A stretch of DNA of 23,628 nt from positions 1 to 23,628 of the forward strand of contig CAJNOQ010002579.1 in NCBI GenBank assembly GCA_905250885.1, in the 5' to 3' direction. Below the pieces are notes generated by a model. It was given only the letters and a program-made list of their open reading frames with translations, was not told the DNA's origin and did not search any database. Made by a program: the position numbers and the translations under genes. The DNA comes from Didymodactylos carnosus (Eukaryota; Rotifera; Eurotatoria; Philodinida; Philodinidae). Of this stretch, positions 11,301 to 19,504 are shown one piece after another; the first letter of the stretch is position 1; each line of letters begins with the position of its first letter.

Positions 11301-13536
11301 GAGGAATGTTTTCAGATCGATGATATGATGATGGTAACTGTTGCACAATTGTTTCTACAGGTAGTTTTTTGTTATCATCTTGTTCATTAATAATCGGTGT
11401 TTGAGAAGAAGAAGATGTAGGAAAAGAAGAATCTGATGTGGCAACGTCAAGAATACGATTACTTTTTACAACAACAGGCTCACTGTGACGAAATCGAAAA
11501 GTTTTACTTGAGAGCAAATCGCTCCCTATAGAAAAAATAAAGAGAACAAATACATTTAGCAGGTTTAGTTATATCAGCCAATACAATCTTTCCTACCACG
11601 AGCACTACTATAAAGTTGATGTATTATGTGTTGTGTTCTTTTTATAGGAAAGCAGAGACTGCACAACGAACGATTGAAAAGAAGAAAAAATATGGGTTTA
11701 ATAAATGGGGATAAACAAAGAAATTAAAATAACATGTAAATATGTGTGTGCGCGTGCATAGATATATATAGAAAAGTAATCGATAAACTATTTATTAACC
11801 GTTGTTAGAAAATTTTCTAATTTGGCAGCCAATATCTGATCTTTACGCCATTCATTAAGTGAGCCCAAATTAACTCCTGGAACGTTTAGATAAGGTAGAA
11901 AATACAATCATTATATATTTGTAGACCTCTAAGTACAGACAATGTCTGATTATAAACAGATAGGGTTGCATTAACAACTGTTAGAAGTCATTTAAAATAA
12001 AATAGAAAAACTCCCAGGTCAAAGTCATTTATTTGTAGTTGTTAATTTAGTGACACAAATAGCGGTAGTTATATAAATTTTTTTTCTCTCATTGTTGTTA
12101 CGATAGTTTTGCACAAAAAGTTTAACCTGTTGAAAAACAGCTCTGGAAACAATGACTAAGACGCATATTATAGTGTGGTTACATACCTCTGTCAGAAATA
12201 CAGGTACTGCCGCTCTCAAGTTCATCAACATCGGAACTAGAATTTGATGATGATGGAATGTTATCATCGGAACTTGACTCTTTTTCTGCAGGTGTTGTTG
12301 AGGTTTGATTTATACCGACATTAGGAATAGATGTTTTAGAGGATGCTGATGCTGATTGTTGTTTGTTTAGATTTCGATTTGAATGGACTCCAGATAAACG
12401 ATAATGCTGAACTGAACGATGATAATGTGTTTCTCGCTGGTTCGCTGTCGTATTATTAGCACCACTTTTATTCGAACGATATATTTTTGGACTTGACCTA
12501 AGCGCAATTTGTTGTTCATCAGAGGTAAAATCTAATGGTGGCTGTTTCTGTTGATCCTCTTCATTTTCTTCTTCTGCGTCAATCGAAAGCGTTCGTTCGA
12601 TTTGTCGTGACCGTTGCTGTTGTCCATTGTCAGTTGTGTTGTTATATTGTTCAACATTTTGATTCGTGCTGGACGGGGTGGAAGACATGATTGATGATTT
12701 TTGTCGTTGAAATTGATTAAACATTGGTAGTTTTCTAGATGTTGGCAGTGGCTGATGCCCAGAAAAAGTAGTTTCGGGTACACGATGGGTCATAGATTTT
12801 TTGTCTGATGATAATTCATCCGAGAAAGGTATATTATTTTCAATCGCATTAATTTTTGACTCTTCATTCAATGTCACAATCGACGAACGACGATTTGAAT
12901 CGAACGGTTGAGATAAAATATAATCAGAAACATACTGTTTCGATATAGGACAATTCGTTTTAGAGTGATCAGATAAAATATTTTCTTGTGCATTAGTTGT
13001 TGATAATTGCGATGCTGATCCTGTAGAAGCCAATGAAAAACGATTATGAGAACTAGAAAAATATAATTCTTGTTTGTGTCTGCATGTGTTGCATAGCCAA
13101 TAAGTCTAAAAAAGAAAAATTGGACTATAAAGATGGATAAATGAAAGAATAGATAGAGAATATACCTGATTTCGAGGACCTTTTAATCGTACTCCACATC
13201 TTACACAAAAACGTTTTTTACAAATGACACATTGTCTAGCTGCATTTTCATCGACAAATTTTGTTTTTAAACATAATTCACAACAAACGCCTGTTTCAAG
13301 ACTACTCTGATCCGATGCTTTTCTTCCAGGTACAACAGGCATGGAACTTTCTTCCACTTTTGTCCTTCAAGAAATAATGAAAGATGAAAGAATAGCAGTA
13401 GCTTAGTACTGTTCTATACATACTGCAACACAACGGCATCGCGTCGTTCTTCCGCCATTTGTCTCATCATCACCGCTTCAATAATTTTTCGTTCTTCATC
13501 CGTCAAATAACTTAGATCCGGCATTTGATTATCCAT
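3282..13536 (-). CDS. Rim: RIM presynaptic active-zone scaffold (regulating synaptic membrane exocytosis protein), 21 coding exons
   Basis: RIM tethers Rab3-bearing synaptic vesicles at the active zone and recruits priming factors and calcium channels. Exons, in transcript order, read from the sequence with GT-AG borders: 13536-13424, 13364-13166, 13105-12187, 11525-11002, 10775-10679, 10617-10510, 10451-10328, 10262-10222, 6881-6808, 6743-6616, 6542-6383, 6328-6178, 6120-6030, 5964-5894, 5836-5024, 4971-4851, 4774-4437, 4376-4193, 4129-3915, 3853-3714, 3536-3282. All phases join, giving 1,621 residues and a TAG stop. The ATG at 13536 begins MDNQMPDLSYLTDEERKII, the family's usual N-terminal Rab3-binding helix, and an in-frame stop lies just upstream. 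Domain order (Rab-binding, zinc finger, PDZ, C2A, proline motif, C2B) is that of full-length RIM1/RIM2 and UNC-10. The long Asn/Ser/Gln-rich linkers are poorly conserved. Identification is secure. The least certain joins are the 11002 donor (GTGTTC) and the 11525/12187 junction, where extra exons may be used. Confidence 0.94.
4193..4971 (-). other. Rim: RIM pre-C2B linker (exons 16-18)
   Basis: Exon 16 (4971-4851) carries an acidic-serine stretch (DYDSDASELSTASKISS) like the SDSDVSDVSAIS stretch of other RIMs. Exon 17 (4774-4437) ends with KKRRPSMSSKALVILGLSKK, equivalent to the conserved basic KKRRSSLSAKVVAIVS block. Exon 18 (4376-4193) has RFGFQRSEEIGVQPHLRNK and VRQTS. The intron between exons 17 and 18 is 60 bp (4377-4436); its acceptor is CGTTTTAG/GGAAAAG, not the nearer TTTTCAG, which would break the frame. 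Confidence 0.88.
5024..6120 (-). other. Rim: RIM linker between C2 domains with RIM-BP-binding proline motif (exons 13-15)
   Basis: Exons 6120-6030, 5964-5894 and 5836-5024 encode the linker. Exon 14 contains KKRQLPVIPL, matching the RxLPxxP-type motif that in other RIMs binds the SH3 domains of RIM-BP and so couples to calcium channels. Exon 15 starts VSQELLEKAKQMKLKLHLREL, a charged helix equivalent to the 'EERTRQMKMKVHRFK' helix of vertebrate RIMs. It continues as about 240 polar residues with many Arg-Ser clusters. Confidence 0.88.
6178..6881 (-). other. Rim: RIM C2A domain (exons 9-12)
   Basis: Exons 6881-6808, 6743-6616, 6542-6383 and 6328-6178 encode a C2 fold at about residues 725-860. 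Visible strands include LHLRFQYDSLHKELHISVHGAKDL, then GSLVCQLSLL, a WNQRLRF strand and an IGEIFIPLNKV strand, ending SPEWYHF. Vertebrate RIM C2A lacks the full set of calcium-binding aspartates. This copy is further diverged in the first loop (KDLLSNGDNFFGS) and has a cysteine-rich middle (KCTKSRTCSPEGCC). A calcium-independent scaffold role is inferred. A tail with IDQSTLVRSDSDVSEFDT follows. Confidence 0.9.
7481..8580 (-). CDS. Candidate nested two-exon gene or alternative 3' end inside the 3.3-kb RIM intron; product unknown
   Basis: A long frame runs from 8323 to a TAA at 7483-7481: 280 residues plus stop, rich in Asn, Gln and Ser, with a run of 12 Asn near the start. It continues with RLWTNTPQKFVRNVRRFSQR, KNSSDSDLSLSKLDITDEYS and a Cys-containing basic end (PCCSWCIRRNS). 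No known domain, signal peptide or membrane segment is seen. An acceptor (TTCATTGTAG) precedes it in phase 0. A short exon 8580-8521 (MQQLGQMSQLNIHTIYRNYE, donor GTAAAT) also ends in phase 0, giving a 301-residue model with a 197-bp intron. The stop codon lies inside TTAATAAA, so a polyadenylation signal overlaps it. The RIM exon upstream ends in phase 1, so the 8323 exon cannot be its direct continuation. It may be a nested gene, or a RIM isoform reached through an exon I cannot define. Confidence 0.5.
7484..7489 (-). promoter_or_regulatory. Region of stop/polyadenylation overlap at the end of the intronic ORF
   Basis: The minus strand reads TTTTTTGTTAATAAAGC: the TAA stop (7483-7481) shares bases with an AATAAA signal just below it. 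This supports a transcript ending inside the RIM intron. Confidence 0.4.
8268..8306. repeat. TTA trinucleotide microsatellite (poly-Asn on the minus strand)
   Basis: About 13 uninterrupted TTA units. On the minus strand they read AAT and encode the run of 12 Asn near the start of the candidate intronic protein. Length variation here would change the protein without shifting its frame. Confidence 0.9.
8394..8411. repeat. AC dinucleotide microsatellite
   Basis: An uninterrupted (AC)n tract of about 9 units lies in the intron-like segment between the two exons of the candidate nested gene. A related impure AC tract sits at 8911-8940. Confidence 0.85.
8911..8957. repeat. Compound AC / TAGA microsatellite
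   Basis: ACACACATACACATACGCAC-type sequence and a pure AC run pass directly into TATA and three TAGA units. This lies within the long RIM intron. Confidence 0.8.
10222..10262 (-). other. Rim: RIM small exon 8 after the PDZ domain
   Basis: This 41-nt exon has a TTTTTTTTAG acceptor and a GTAAAG donor. It encodes RSFNQDQTTEHASQ and ends in phase 1. That phase joins in frame to the C2A exon at 6881, across a 3.34-kb intron. Confidence 0.8.
10328..10775 (-). other. Rim: RIM PDZ domain (exons 5-7)
   Basis: Exons 10775-10679, 10617-10510 and 10451-10328 together encode a PDZ domain at about residues 586-694. It starts PATWKYDDTQTFLIGHITL and carries the ligand-binding loop as ALGLKVQGG. It then shows the core IADNCGQLKVGDTVLEWNG and ends in HMVVKRPV. 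In known RIMs this PDZ binds the C-termini of ELKS/CAST proteins and of N- and P/Q-type calcium channels. The match to the RIM PDZ (GHLRPGDEVLEWNG-like core) is close, which separates it from other multi-PDZ proteins. Confidence 0.93.
11002..11525 (-). other. Rim: RIM exon 4: disordered linker before the PDZ domain
   Basis: The 524-nt exon begins after TTTTTTCTATAG and joins exon 3 in frame (RGSDLLSSKTF). It encodes about 175 polar residues, including DSSFPTSSSSQTP and KDSGIDTASSST. No domain is recognisable. The donor is GTGTTC, weaker than the GTAAGT/GTATGT sites of the other exons, but the next exon continues in frame directly into the PDZ domain. Confidence 0.8.
11597..11658 (-). other. 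Candidate alternative RIM exon, 62 nt
   Basis: A strong pyrimidine tract and CAG acceptor (TTTTTTCTTCTTTTC...GTGCAG) and a GTAGGA donor bound this segment. It reads LCFPIKRTQHIIHQLYSSAR and joins in frame to the next exon (GSDLLSSKTF). Its 5' side needs a phase-2 donor, which neither exon 3 (phase 1) nor the 77-nt candidate (phase 0) supplies. A missed micro-exon, an alternative start or a sequence error could account for this. Confidence 0.35.
11800..11876 (-). other. Candidate alternative RIM exon, 77 nt
   Basis: It lies between RIM exons 3 and 4. After acceptor AACGTTCCAG it continues exon 3 in frame (GVNLGSLNEWRKDQILAAKL, then ENFLTT) and looks coding. Its donor is GTTAAT. It ends in phase 0, whereas the next RIM exon needs phase 1, so its inclusion would frameshift unless another exon is used. 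Read through, it stops after VNK, which would give a short RIM carrying only the Rab-binding and zinc-finger part. Confidence 0.4.
12187..13105 (-). other. Rim: RIM exon 3: end of zinc finger and Ser/Asn/Gln-rich linker
   Basis: This 919-nt exon opens with the last two zinc-coordinating cysteines (TYWLCNTCRHKQ) after a clean TTTTTTAG acceptor. It continues as about 290 residues of low-complexity polar sequence rich in Ser, Asn, Gln and Thr, with an acidic patch (DAEEENEEDQQ). No folded domain is visible. It ends at a strong donor (AGAG/GTATGT) in phase 1. The linker between zinc finger and PDZ is also long and disordered in other RIMs. Confidence 0.88.
13166..13536 (-). other. Rim: RIM N-terminal Rab3-binding helix and FYVE-like zinc finger (exons 1-2, finished in exon 3)
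   Basis: Residues 1-38 carry the acidic-basic helix (PDLSYLTDEERKIIEAVMMR) that in RIM and rabphilin binds GTP-Rab3. The zinc finger follows with cysteines at residues 66, 69, 83, 86, 91, 94, 109 and 112, four CxxC pairs coordinating two zinc ions in this family. The last pair lies in TYWLCNTCR, encoded at the start of exon 3 (13105 downward), so the intron at 13106-13165 splits the finger. The finger is where known RIMs bind the Munc13 C2A domain. The spacer between helix and finger is about 27 residues, shorter than in vertebrate RIM1. Confidence 0.93.
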
Positions 13537-13606
13537 AGTCCGATCAATATGCGATGGAAATTAATAATGGACGAGCGATGGAATCTCTCTAGGCCCTTCG
13601 GTGAGG
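13537..13606 (-). other. Rim: Probable 5' UTR part of RIM exon 1
   Basis: An acceptor (TTTTTACTTTCCATTCTAG) ends at 13607, 70 nt upstream of the RIM start codon. The segment closes a small upstream reading frame with TAA about 20 nt before the RIM ATG. It has no in-frame extension of RIM itself. Confidence 0.55.
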
Positions 13607-13691
13607 CTAGAATGGAAAGTAAAAACTTCATTGCAGAACAAGAGCAACTTTTGCAGATGGATTAACGGATTTTCCATTTAAAATGTTTTAC

Positions 13692-13782
13692 CTCTTTGTT
13701 TGAATAGATTCGATCATGCTAAACGGCGCGTTCTCGTAAGCGACCGTGCTAATACCGGACTTTGCCTCAGGACGCCATATAT
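13692..13782 (-). other. Candidate upstream exon with small ORF (5' UTR of RIM, or 3' end of another transcript)
   Basis: The 91-nt segment is bounded by a good acceptor (CTTTCTTCTTACAG) and a donor (AAAGAG/GTAAAAC). One frame is open throughout (WRPEAKSGISTVAYENAPF, then SMIESIQTK). After splicing to 13606 it continues (SLTEGPREIPSLVHY) to a TAA just before the RIM ATG. An ATG inside it would make a 23-codon uORF. I do not recognise the peptide. It is either RIM leader sequence or a residue of another gene. Confidence 0.45.
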
Positions 13783-13789
13783 CTGTAAG

Positions 13790-15600
13790 AAGAAAGGAGA
13801 GTTGCTGAAAGTCATGCGCTTCATCGTAAATAAGTAGCTGTCCCAAACAATATTCTTTTATTCAAGAATAAGCTTATTTCCTGCGAAAAGAGTAGAATTA
13901 GATCTGACCAGTGCTTCTAATGGGAACTTTAATCACAATGTCAATCTAAAGTGCATTTTCCACATTTTCCTATCTAAAAAACAAAGTGCCATGGCAAGTG
14001 ACGACCGCTGGTGCCACACATCATTATAAGTTATGGATCTGATTACTGAGTTCAAGGATATACTGAATATGAATCGAATAAAACCGCAGTTATCTGTAAT
14101 TTGACTCAACTCGTTTTTAACTATGTGCTATTAAGAATTCCTTCGTTTAAGAAATAGACAATCTTAACAGAACAGATGGTTGAAAAACTCTCGGACGCTA
14201 GCTATATAGATTTGAGGAAAATATGAATGACTATACGCGGCGACGAAGATGTTCCTGAGAAATAAAGGCGAAATAATTTTCTAAGAGTTCGATATATAAT
14301 ATTCAAAAGCTAGCAGAACGGATTATTAAACATGTCAGAGAGCGATAATTTTCTCTCTCTTGCGCATCCAAACAAAATATTTTTTAAACATCCAGTCAAA
14401 CGGTGCCATTTTGATCTTACTTTCAACTTCATATCTGTTTTACAATTAACAATAAAACATAATCTTTGACTTAGTCCAATTGCTTTAGGAACATAAACAC
14501 TATATATAGCAAATGCTTTTATAAGTTCTCAAGCAAATTCGTCGCCGGTGTAGCGACATCTAGTGCTGCAAAGTGGTAAACTGGTAAGATGTCTGTCTTC
14601 AGTCCTTACTGCAACATGCGACTGAAATGACTAAAACAGGCTCCTATTTTTAAGCCTTATGTATTTTGCAGCGGAACAACAAACTTAAAAATTTATAAAA
14701 TTTGCAGCCGAATGACCAGCTTTATGGTTAAAGTTTTTTATTAAATAGATGTCGAATTGGATTGAAAGTTATTTTTATAAAAATACATCAAAACAAACCA
14801 ACAGCAACATGGTAATACACCAAAAGTAGGGTTGAAAAAATTTATTTATTAGCTCCAGTATTCTGCATTTATGCTGTAATTAAGAGCATCACCGCTATAC
14901 CACCATCATAGAAGAAAAACGCAAATACAACAAGACACTGTAGAACTTGACATCGGAAAAGTGAGTGGCTGTACCATCCACTTTTTTGCATTGTACATTC
15001 AGAAAAGTGAATAAATTTCCATTGTTTATCACCCCCCCCATCCACTTTAGCAGATCGAAACTGTTGTTCTGGTGGGCTATCGGTCAGTTACTATTTGGTT
15101 GATCATCAATATAGTTTCTTCAAATCCCCTTCCCAATTCTGAAAAAGCATTTTTAAAAAATTGAAAACTCAAAAGGGTATAGGAGATTGGTTAATAAATC
15201 ATAAACCCTTTCCACTTACAGTGAAATCTTCTATAGATATTTTCATAAGCAATGTGATTAGGATTATATTGCACCTCAATCTCTACCTCGTTTTTGAGAA
15301 GTTAGAATCTAACCTGACGGGGAACCTCTTACCTAATTTCGCTTAGGGATGTGTCCTATCTGTTGCAGTCAAAGTATGTATCTACTCTTTTTCTTAACCT
15401 ACTTGGTGATGATCCAAAAATCGTGTTTCTTTCTCTTTGCCATTAGAAAAATAAACAAATAAAATTTAATTTTAAAATTCGTATGTTTTTACAGTTAGGT
15501 GATCATTCACTAAGAGAAAATTTCGAAGTTCTTTTGTGATAAGTATAATTCATTCATAGTTCTTGCCCCTAGTGGACCGAAAATGCGAAAATTAGATCTT
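13790..15600. other. Intergenic region upstream of RIM
   Basis: No coding exon is supported. It may contain the RIM promoter and first non-coding exon, but I cannot place a start site. An imperfect foldback (AAAAGTGAGTGG/CCATCCACTTTT) lies near 14957-14985. A C8 run followed by a second CCATCCACTTT copy is at 15032-15050. A weak tRNA box-A-like string at about 14565-14600 lacks a box B. Confidence 0.5.
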
Positions 15601-15679
15601 ACAGAAATCTTAGGAAAAAATTATATACGAGAGAGGCCCTAAATGTGTACTGCCTAGTCAAAAAAAAGGTCAGAAGTAG

Positions 15680-15905
15680 GAGTATGAAAGTGTACTCCGT
15701 TTTCGGAGCACTCCTTTTGAAAAAAGCCACTAAGAGCACTCTAGAGTACTTTTTTTGGAGTAGTCTAGTATACTCCTCAAAAAAAGAGCGCTTCGGAGCA
15801 CTCCTTTTTATAAAGTGCAGCCGAGGCACTGCAGAGCACTTCAAAAAAAGTGTAGTTTTTGGAGTACTCCTTTTCAGAACATGCACTTCGAGTACTGCGA
15901 AGTAA
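15680..15905. repeat. Foldback array built on GGAG(C/T)ACTCCTTTT
   Basis: A 17-bp direct repeat (TTCGGAGCACTCCTTTT) occurs at 15702-15718 and 15792-15808. A related GGAGTACTCCTTTT, with a perfect 10-bp palindrome, is at 15861-15874. Degenerate copies (AGTGTACTCC, GGAGTAGTC, GTATACTCC, GCACTGCAGAGCACTTC) fill the space between. Because the units are near-palindromic, long open frames appear on both strands (15645-15905 plus, 15886-15599 minus). I treat these as repeat artefacts. It may be a miniature foldback element or short satellite. Confidence 0.7.
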
Positions 15906-16655
15906 TTCTTAAAAAAGGGTTATCGATATTACTTCTTTCTTTTTTCTCCAAAAAGAGTGCTCCATCATACTCCTTCTCTTGATATTTTTTTTTGATTGGG
16001 ATGTAGCGATAAAATTCTTATAAGATTTTGATAAGACTTTTGATATAAGCTTTATGCTTTCAGAATACAAGCGGAAAAGTATTCCATCATAATATTCTAA
16101 ACTAAAACTATCGAAAAGACACAAAATCGATTTTCTTCGAATAGAGATGAACTTAACTGCAAAATTAAATCCATTGTTGGGTCTATATTCTGTACAACTA
16201 AGATAAGACTTTTCCTATATATAATTTTTTTATAAGATTCTTGACATGAACTATTATCTATAGCAACTTTGAATGTTTAAAGACTATAAATGAGCAACAA
16301 GACATCCTGAGATCACAGGGCGTCTGCCACTGGCATTTTAGCTCGTATTTTGAGTTTGTTGTGGCGCTTTTTATCATAAATGCTAAGAAATGTATATCCG
16401 TCAACTGGTTCCAAAGAGCATTTCATATAAAAATTTTATGTCTCAGACTCGGCTAGCGTTGCTGGCAAATGCGTTTGAACATGTCCATAATGAACATTTA
16501 ACTCATCAAAACACGCGTCTAGAACGCATTTATAATCAGACGCGTTTCGAATTGTTTTATTTTCTATCTTGAGACCTGCATATTCTACTAAGAAATAAAT
16601 CATATGCTACAAATAGAAATTTTATTACTGCGTAAAACATGGGCTAGATGAGACA

Positions 16656-16721
16656 AGTAGTAGTAGTAACAGTAGTAGTAGTAGTAGCAGTAGTAGTAGT
16701 AGTAGTAGTACTAGTAGTAGT
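16656..16721. repeat. AGT trinucleotide microsatellite
   Basis: About 66 bp of AGT units with a few substitutions (AACAGT, AGCAGT, ACTAGT). It is non-coding and lies just upstream of the 16798-17300 inverted-repeat element. Confidence 0.9.
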
Positions 16722-16797
16722 GATTGAATAAAAGGGCAAAGTTTTTATTCAACGAATATCTGTGTCATGCGAGCACGTTGACAACTCTCAGATATAG

Positions 16798-17300
16798 ATT
16801 AGAGAACTACCAAATCGCTTTTCGCACATGCATATCTTTCTGTTCTCTTTCTTTTCTATTGAAGCGCTCAGACAAAAAAATGTGTTGCACATGGAATACC
16901 TTATATGGAAAGAGATCTTATTTGCAAAGATTCCTATTGCAAAGACGCGATAACGATTGTATATTTTTTGTTGTGATTAAAGATGAAGATTATACTGATA
17001 GACTAGACTACATAGTCTACACGTGTGGGTTTTCGCTTCTTCGTTTTCTTTCTTATGCATTCAAAGGAAGTGCGTCTCTAACCAGTGGAACTGCGACAAA
17101 TAAAGATTTTCTTTTCTTTTTTTCTCTTATTCCGGTCCGTTATTAGAGAACTAGCAAATAAGGGATACCTCTTTCCGCATTAGATATCCCATGTGCAGAA
17201 ATTTGTTCCTCTCAACGCTTGGATAGAAAAGAAATTAAAAGAGAACAGAAAGATATGCATATGCAAAAAGAGATATCTGCTTATTTACTAGTTCTCTAAT
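16798..17300. mobile_element. Probable non-autonomous inverted-repeat element (MITE-like), about 503 bp
   Basis: The left end ATTAGAGAACTA (16798-16809) is mirrored by TAGTTCTCTAAT (17289-17300). The arms stay similar inward for about 70-85 bp: CATGCATATCTTTCTGTTCT on the left matches the complement of AGAACAGAAAGATATGCAT on the right, followed by TTTCTTTTCTAT and AAGCG. A third copy of the terminus, in the left-end orientation, lies at 17142-17153 and begins a nested foldback (17142-17300). A single 140-codon frame inside (16724-17146) crosses the left end and has no recognisable domain. Flanking TA-rich sequence prevents a firm target-site call. Confidence 0.65.
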
Positions 17301-17309
17301 ATATTCTAC

Positions 17310-17999
17310 ACAATTTGGAAATCAACAGAGTGACAGTGAACAATTTTGTTCGTTTTTACACTTCAGATGAGCCTGTCTTTCTACAAAATAACTCGTACTA
17401 ATCTCTTTAGTATAAAATTGTGTTCCTTAAAGACACCCACGGTCATATCACGATTCTTATGTGGAAATAGCAATCATATCTCTACAAAGTAGACTGAGGA
17501 AAAAGGAGGCTACAGAAATCTCTTTTCAAGTAATATTCATTTTAAAGTAAACTTGTCATTCAAAGTGGTCATAGTCGAGAAACTTTTCTTTCATAATAAG
17601 AAACTATCCAGGTTGTAGCATTGCAATAAGAACACCTTTTACGGTATGCTCGTATACAATTCGGGCGCTAGCGTACTTTTCGTATGCAACGAAATTATAG
17701 TCATAATATCTAACGATACATCGACAAATAAAACAGAAAAATACAAATAATATACATACGTAAAATCGATAAATAGAAAAGTGTAGCAAAGTAAACTATC
17801 ACGTCTAACAGAAGGCTGATGTATCATCAGTTTTCACAATAGTGCAGACATCTAATAGATCAAAATAAAGAAGAAAAACGATGAATCGATTTTTCATTCC
17901 TAATCAAAGTTAGACTCTGTTTGATCCGATATTCTTAGATTTGCCTCACATCAACAGAAAAACTTTTCTATTTCTCTCTCTTTGTTTTAGATAGTTACT
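17310..17999. other. No gene recognised
   Basis: Only short hydrophobic AT-rich frames occur here. I see no splice-supported exon or RNA gene. Confidence 0.45.
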
Positions 18000-18242
18000 C
18001 TATCGAAAATTTCTAGGGGGTGCAACAGACATATCATTATCACTTTTCGGGAAAATTGATGAATAACGTTCTGTTACTAGATATTTGCGATTATGCCCAT
18101 TAATTATGACCGATGAGCTATCATTGATGAATGAAGAAAAATGCCTACCTATAAGCGTGGGTTGGTCATCGCCATGAGCAGAACTTTTTGAGATGGGTAT
18201 GGAAACGGGTCTTTTGGATTGACTGAGCATGGATACGCGCAT
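18000..18242 (-). CDS. Unassigned 80-codon ORF
   Basis: The frame reads MRVSMLSQSKRPVSIPISKS, later HGDDQPTLIG, FSSFINDSSSVIINGHNRKY and DNDMSVAPPRNFR, then TAG. Its composition is balanced, unlike the hydrophobic AT-driven frames nearby, so it could be a small protein or a terminal exon. No homology, signal or domain is recognised. No neighbour supports it. Confidence 0.25.
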   Translation of the reverse strand: MRVSMLSQSKRPVSIPISKSSAHGDDQPTLIGRHFSSFINDSSSVIINGHNRKYLVTERYSSIFPKSDNDMSVAPPRNFR

Positions 18243-19500
18243 GAGTATTTAGAGGCCTAGGATGCATGGGTATAGGAAATAGACACGACGGAAGGATAGA
18301 TGCAGATGCCTATTTGTTAGAGATAATAGAATTCTCTAAAAAAGAATTTTCAAAATGAACTACTCCGTTATAGACATGCGATCAATGACATATATCCAGT
18401 GCTATAACACTGATGTTTTGAACTATCTTATCTCATCAGAGAATTCTGCTAACTCTAGCAGAACGTTATCTTCACCAATTTTTATGGTAAAGATATGCAT
18501 GAGGGTTGTTATATCCAATATGATTTTTCTTTTTTTCACCAAGCAAACAATTTTTCTCACAATTTGAAAAGACCGTCGTGGTCAGGATATGTCGATTACA
18601 TCATCATAAAACTTTTCAATATAGTAAATTTCTAAAACAAGTAAGGAAAATTAATTAAGATGAAAAATTGGTTTACACGTCCTTCGAACTATGTACATGA
18701 GACATTGATTTGAACAATGAACAAAAAGTCACGCAATCTATTTTTTCATCGTTTTCTTCGCCATAATCCGCTTTAAGACATATAAGACCTGCAAAATAAT
18801 AGAATCATACATTTCTACAAATCGAAATTTTGTCAAAAAGCTCGTATCTAATCTGATTAATTTTGCGTTTTGTTTTAATTTCGCCTTGAAAGCTTGACTT
18901 AGCACTGATAGTATTCTGATTTATGTTTCTCTTCGAATGGTTTATTTAACGCTATGAATTTTTTTAATTATTTTCATTGCATTGATGTTTAAATATCTAC
19001 TATCATTTATCTAGTCAAGAGGCACTTTTTTCTTCCAACGCATCGCTAATAATTTCATCATTTTCCGTTTTATTCAAATATTGTTTGTTTAACAAAAAGG
19101 ATAAACGTTTAGATCTCGTATTTAATTTTATTATTTTAGTCAAAGATACATGACAAATTAATAGTGGTTTTTCTTTCATTCATCTCTTCATCATCTCCCT
19201 TGTTGAACATAAATGGATAAGATAGACTTAAATGAAATGATGCCGATATTATCAATTTCTGTACACGAAATGTGTCGGAGTCATTTTTATTTTAGTTTTC
19301 TTGCTCTTATCAAATTACTTTTGATGTCGCCGTTTTCATTGTTTCTTTTGTGACACTACTATTCATTTCACCATAGGATGTACTTGGTCCTTCGAATACC
19401 TTATATGATAGAAAAGTGAGAAAAATCTGCGGTTGGAGTAAAAATCAGGAGCTATTTCACTATGTAAAAAGACAGACTCAAACTTCAAGTACGAATCTAC
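18243..19500. other. No gene recognised
   Basis: AT-rich unique sequence with short frames that lack coding composition. No inverted repeat or RNA gene was noticed. Confidence 0.45.
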
Positions 19501-19504
19501 ACTG

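Noticed and set aside
14565-14640. tRNA-like string (AAGTGGTAAACTGGTAAGATG...)
   Set aside because: It has a box-A-like segment, but I find no GGTTCGA box B, no acceptor stem pairing and no anticodon arm. Not a tRNA; a decayed tRNA-derived SINE cannot be excluded.
15599-15905. Overlapping 86- and 95-codon ORFs on opposite strands
   Set aside because: Both come from the palindromic repeat units. The translations mirror each other and show repeat motifs rather than a domain.
16724-17146. 140-codon plus-strand ORF
   Set aside because: It crosses the left boundary of the inverted-repeat element and has no recognisable domain. Likely a chance frame.
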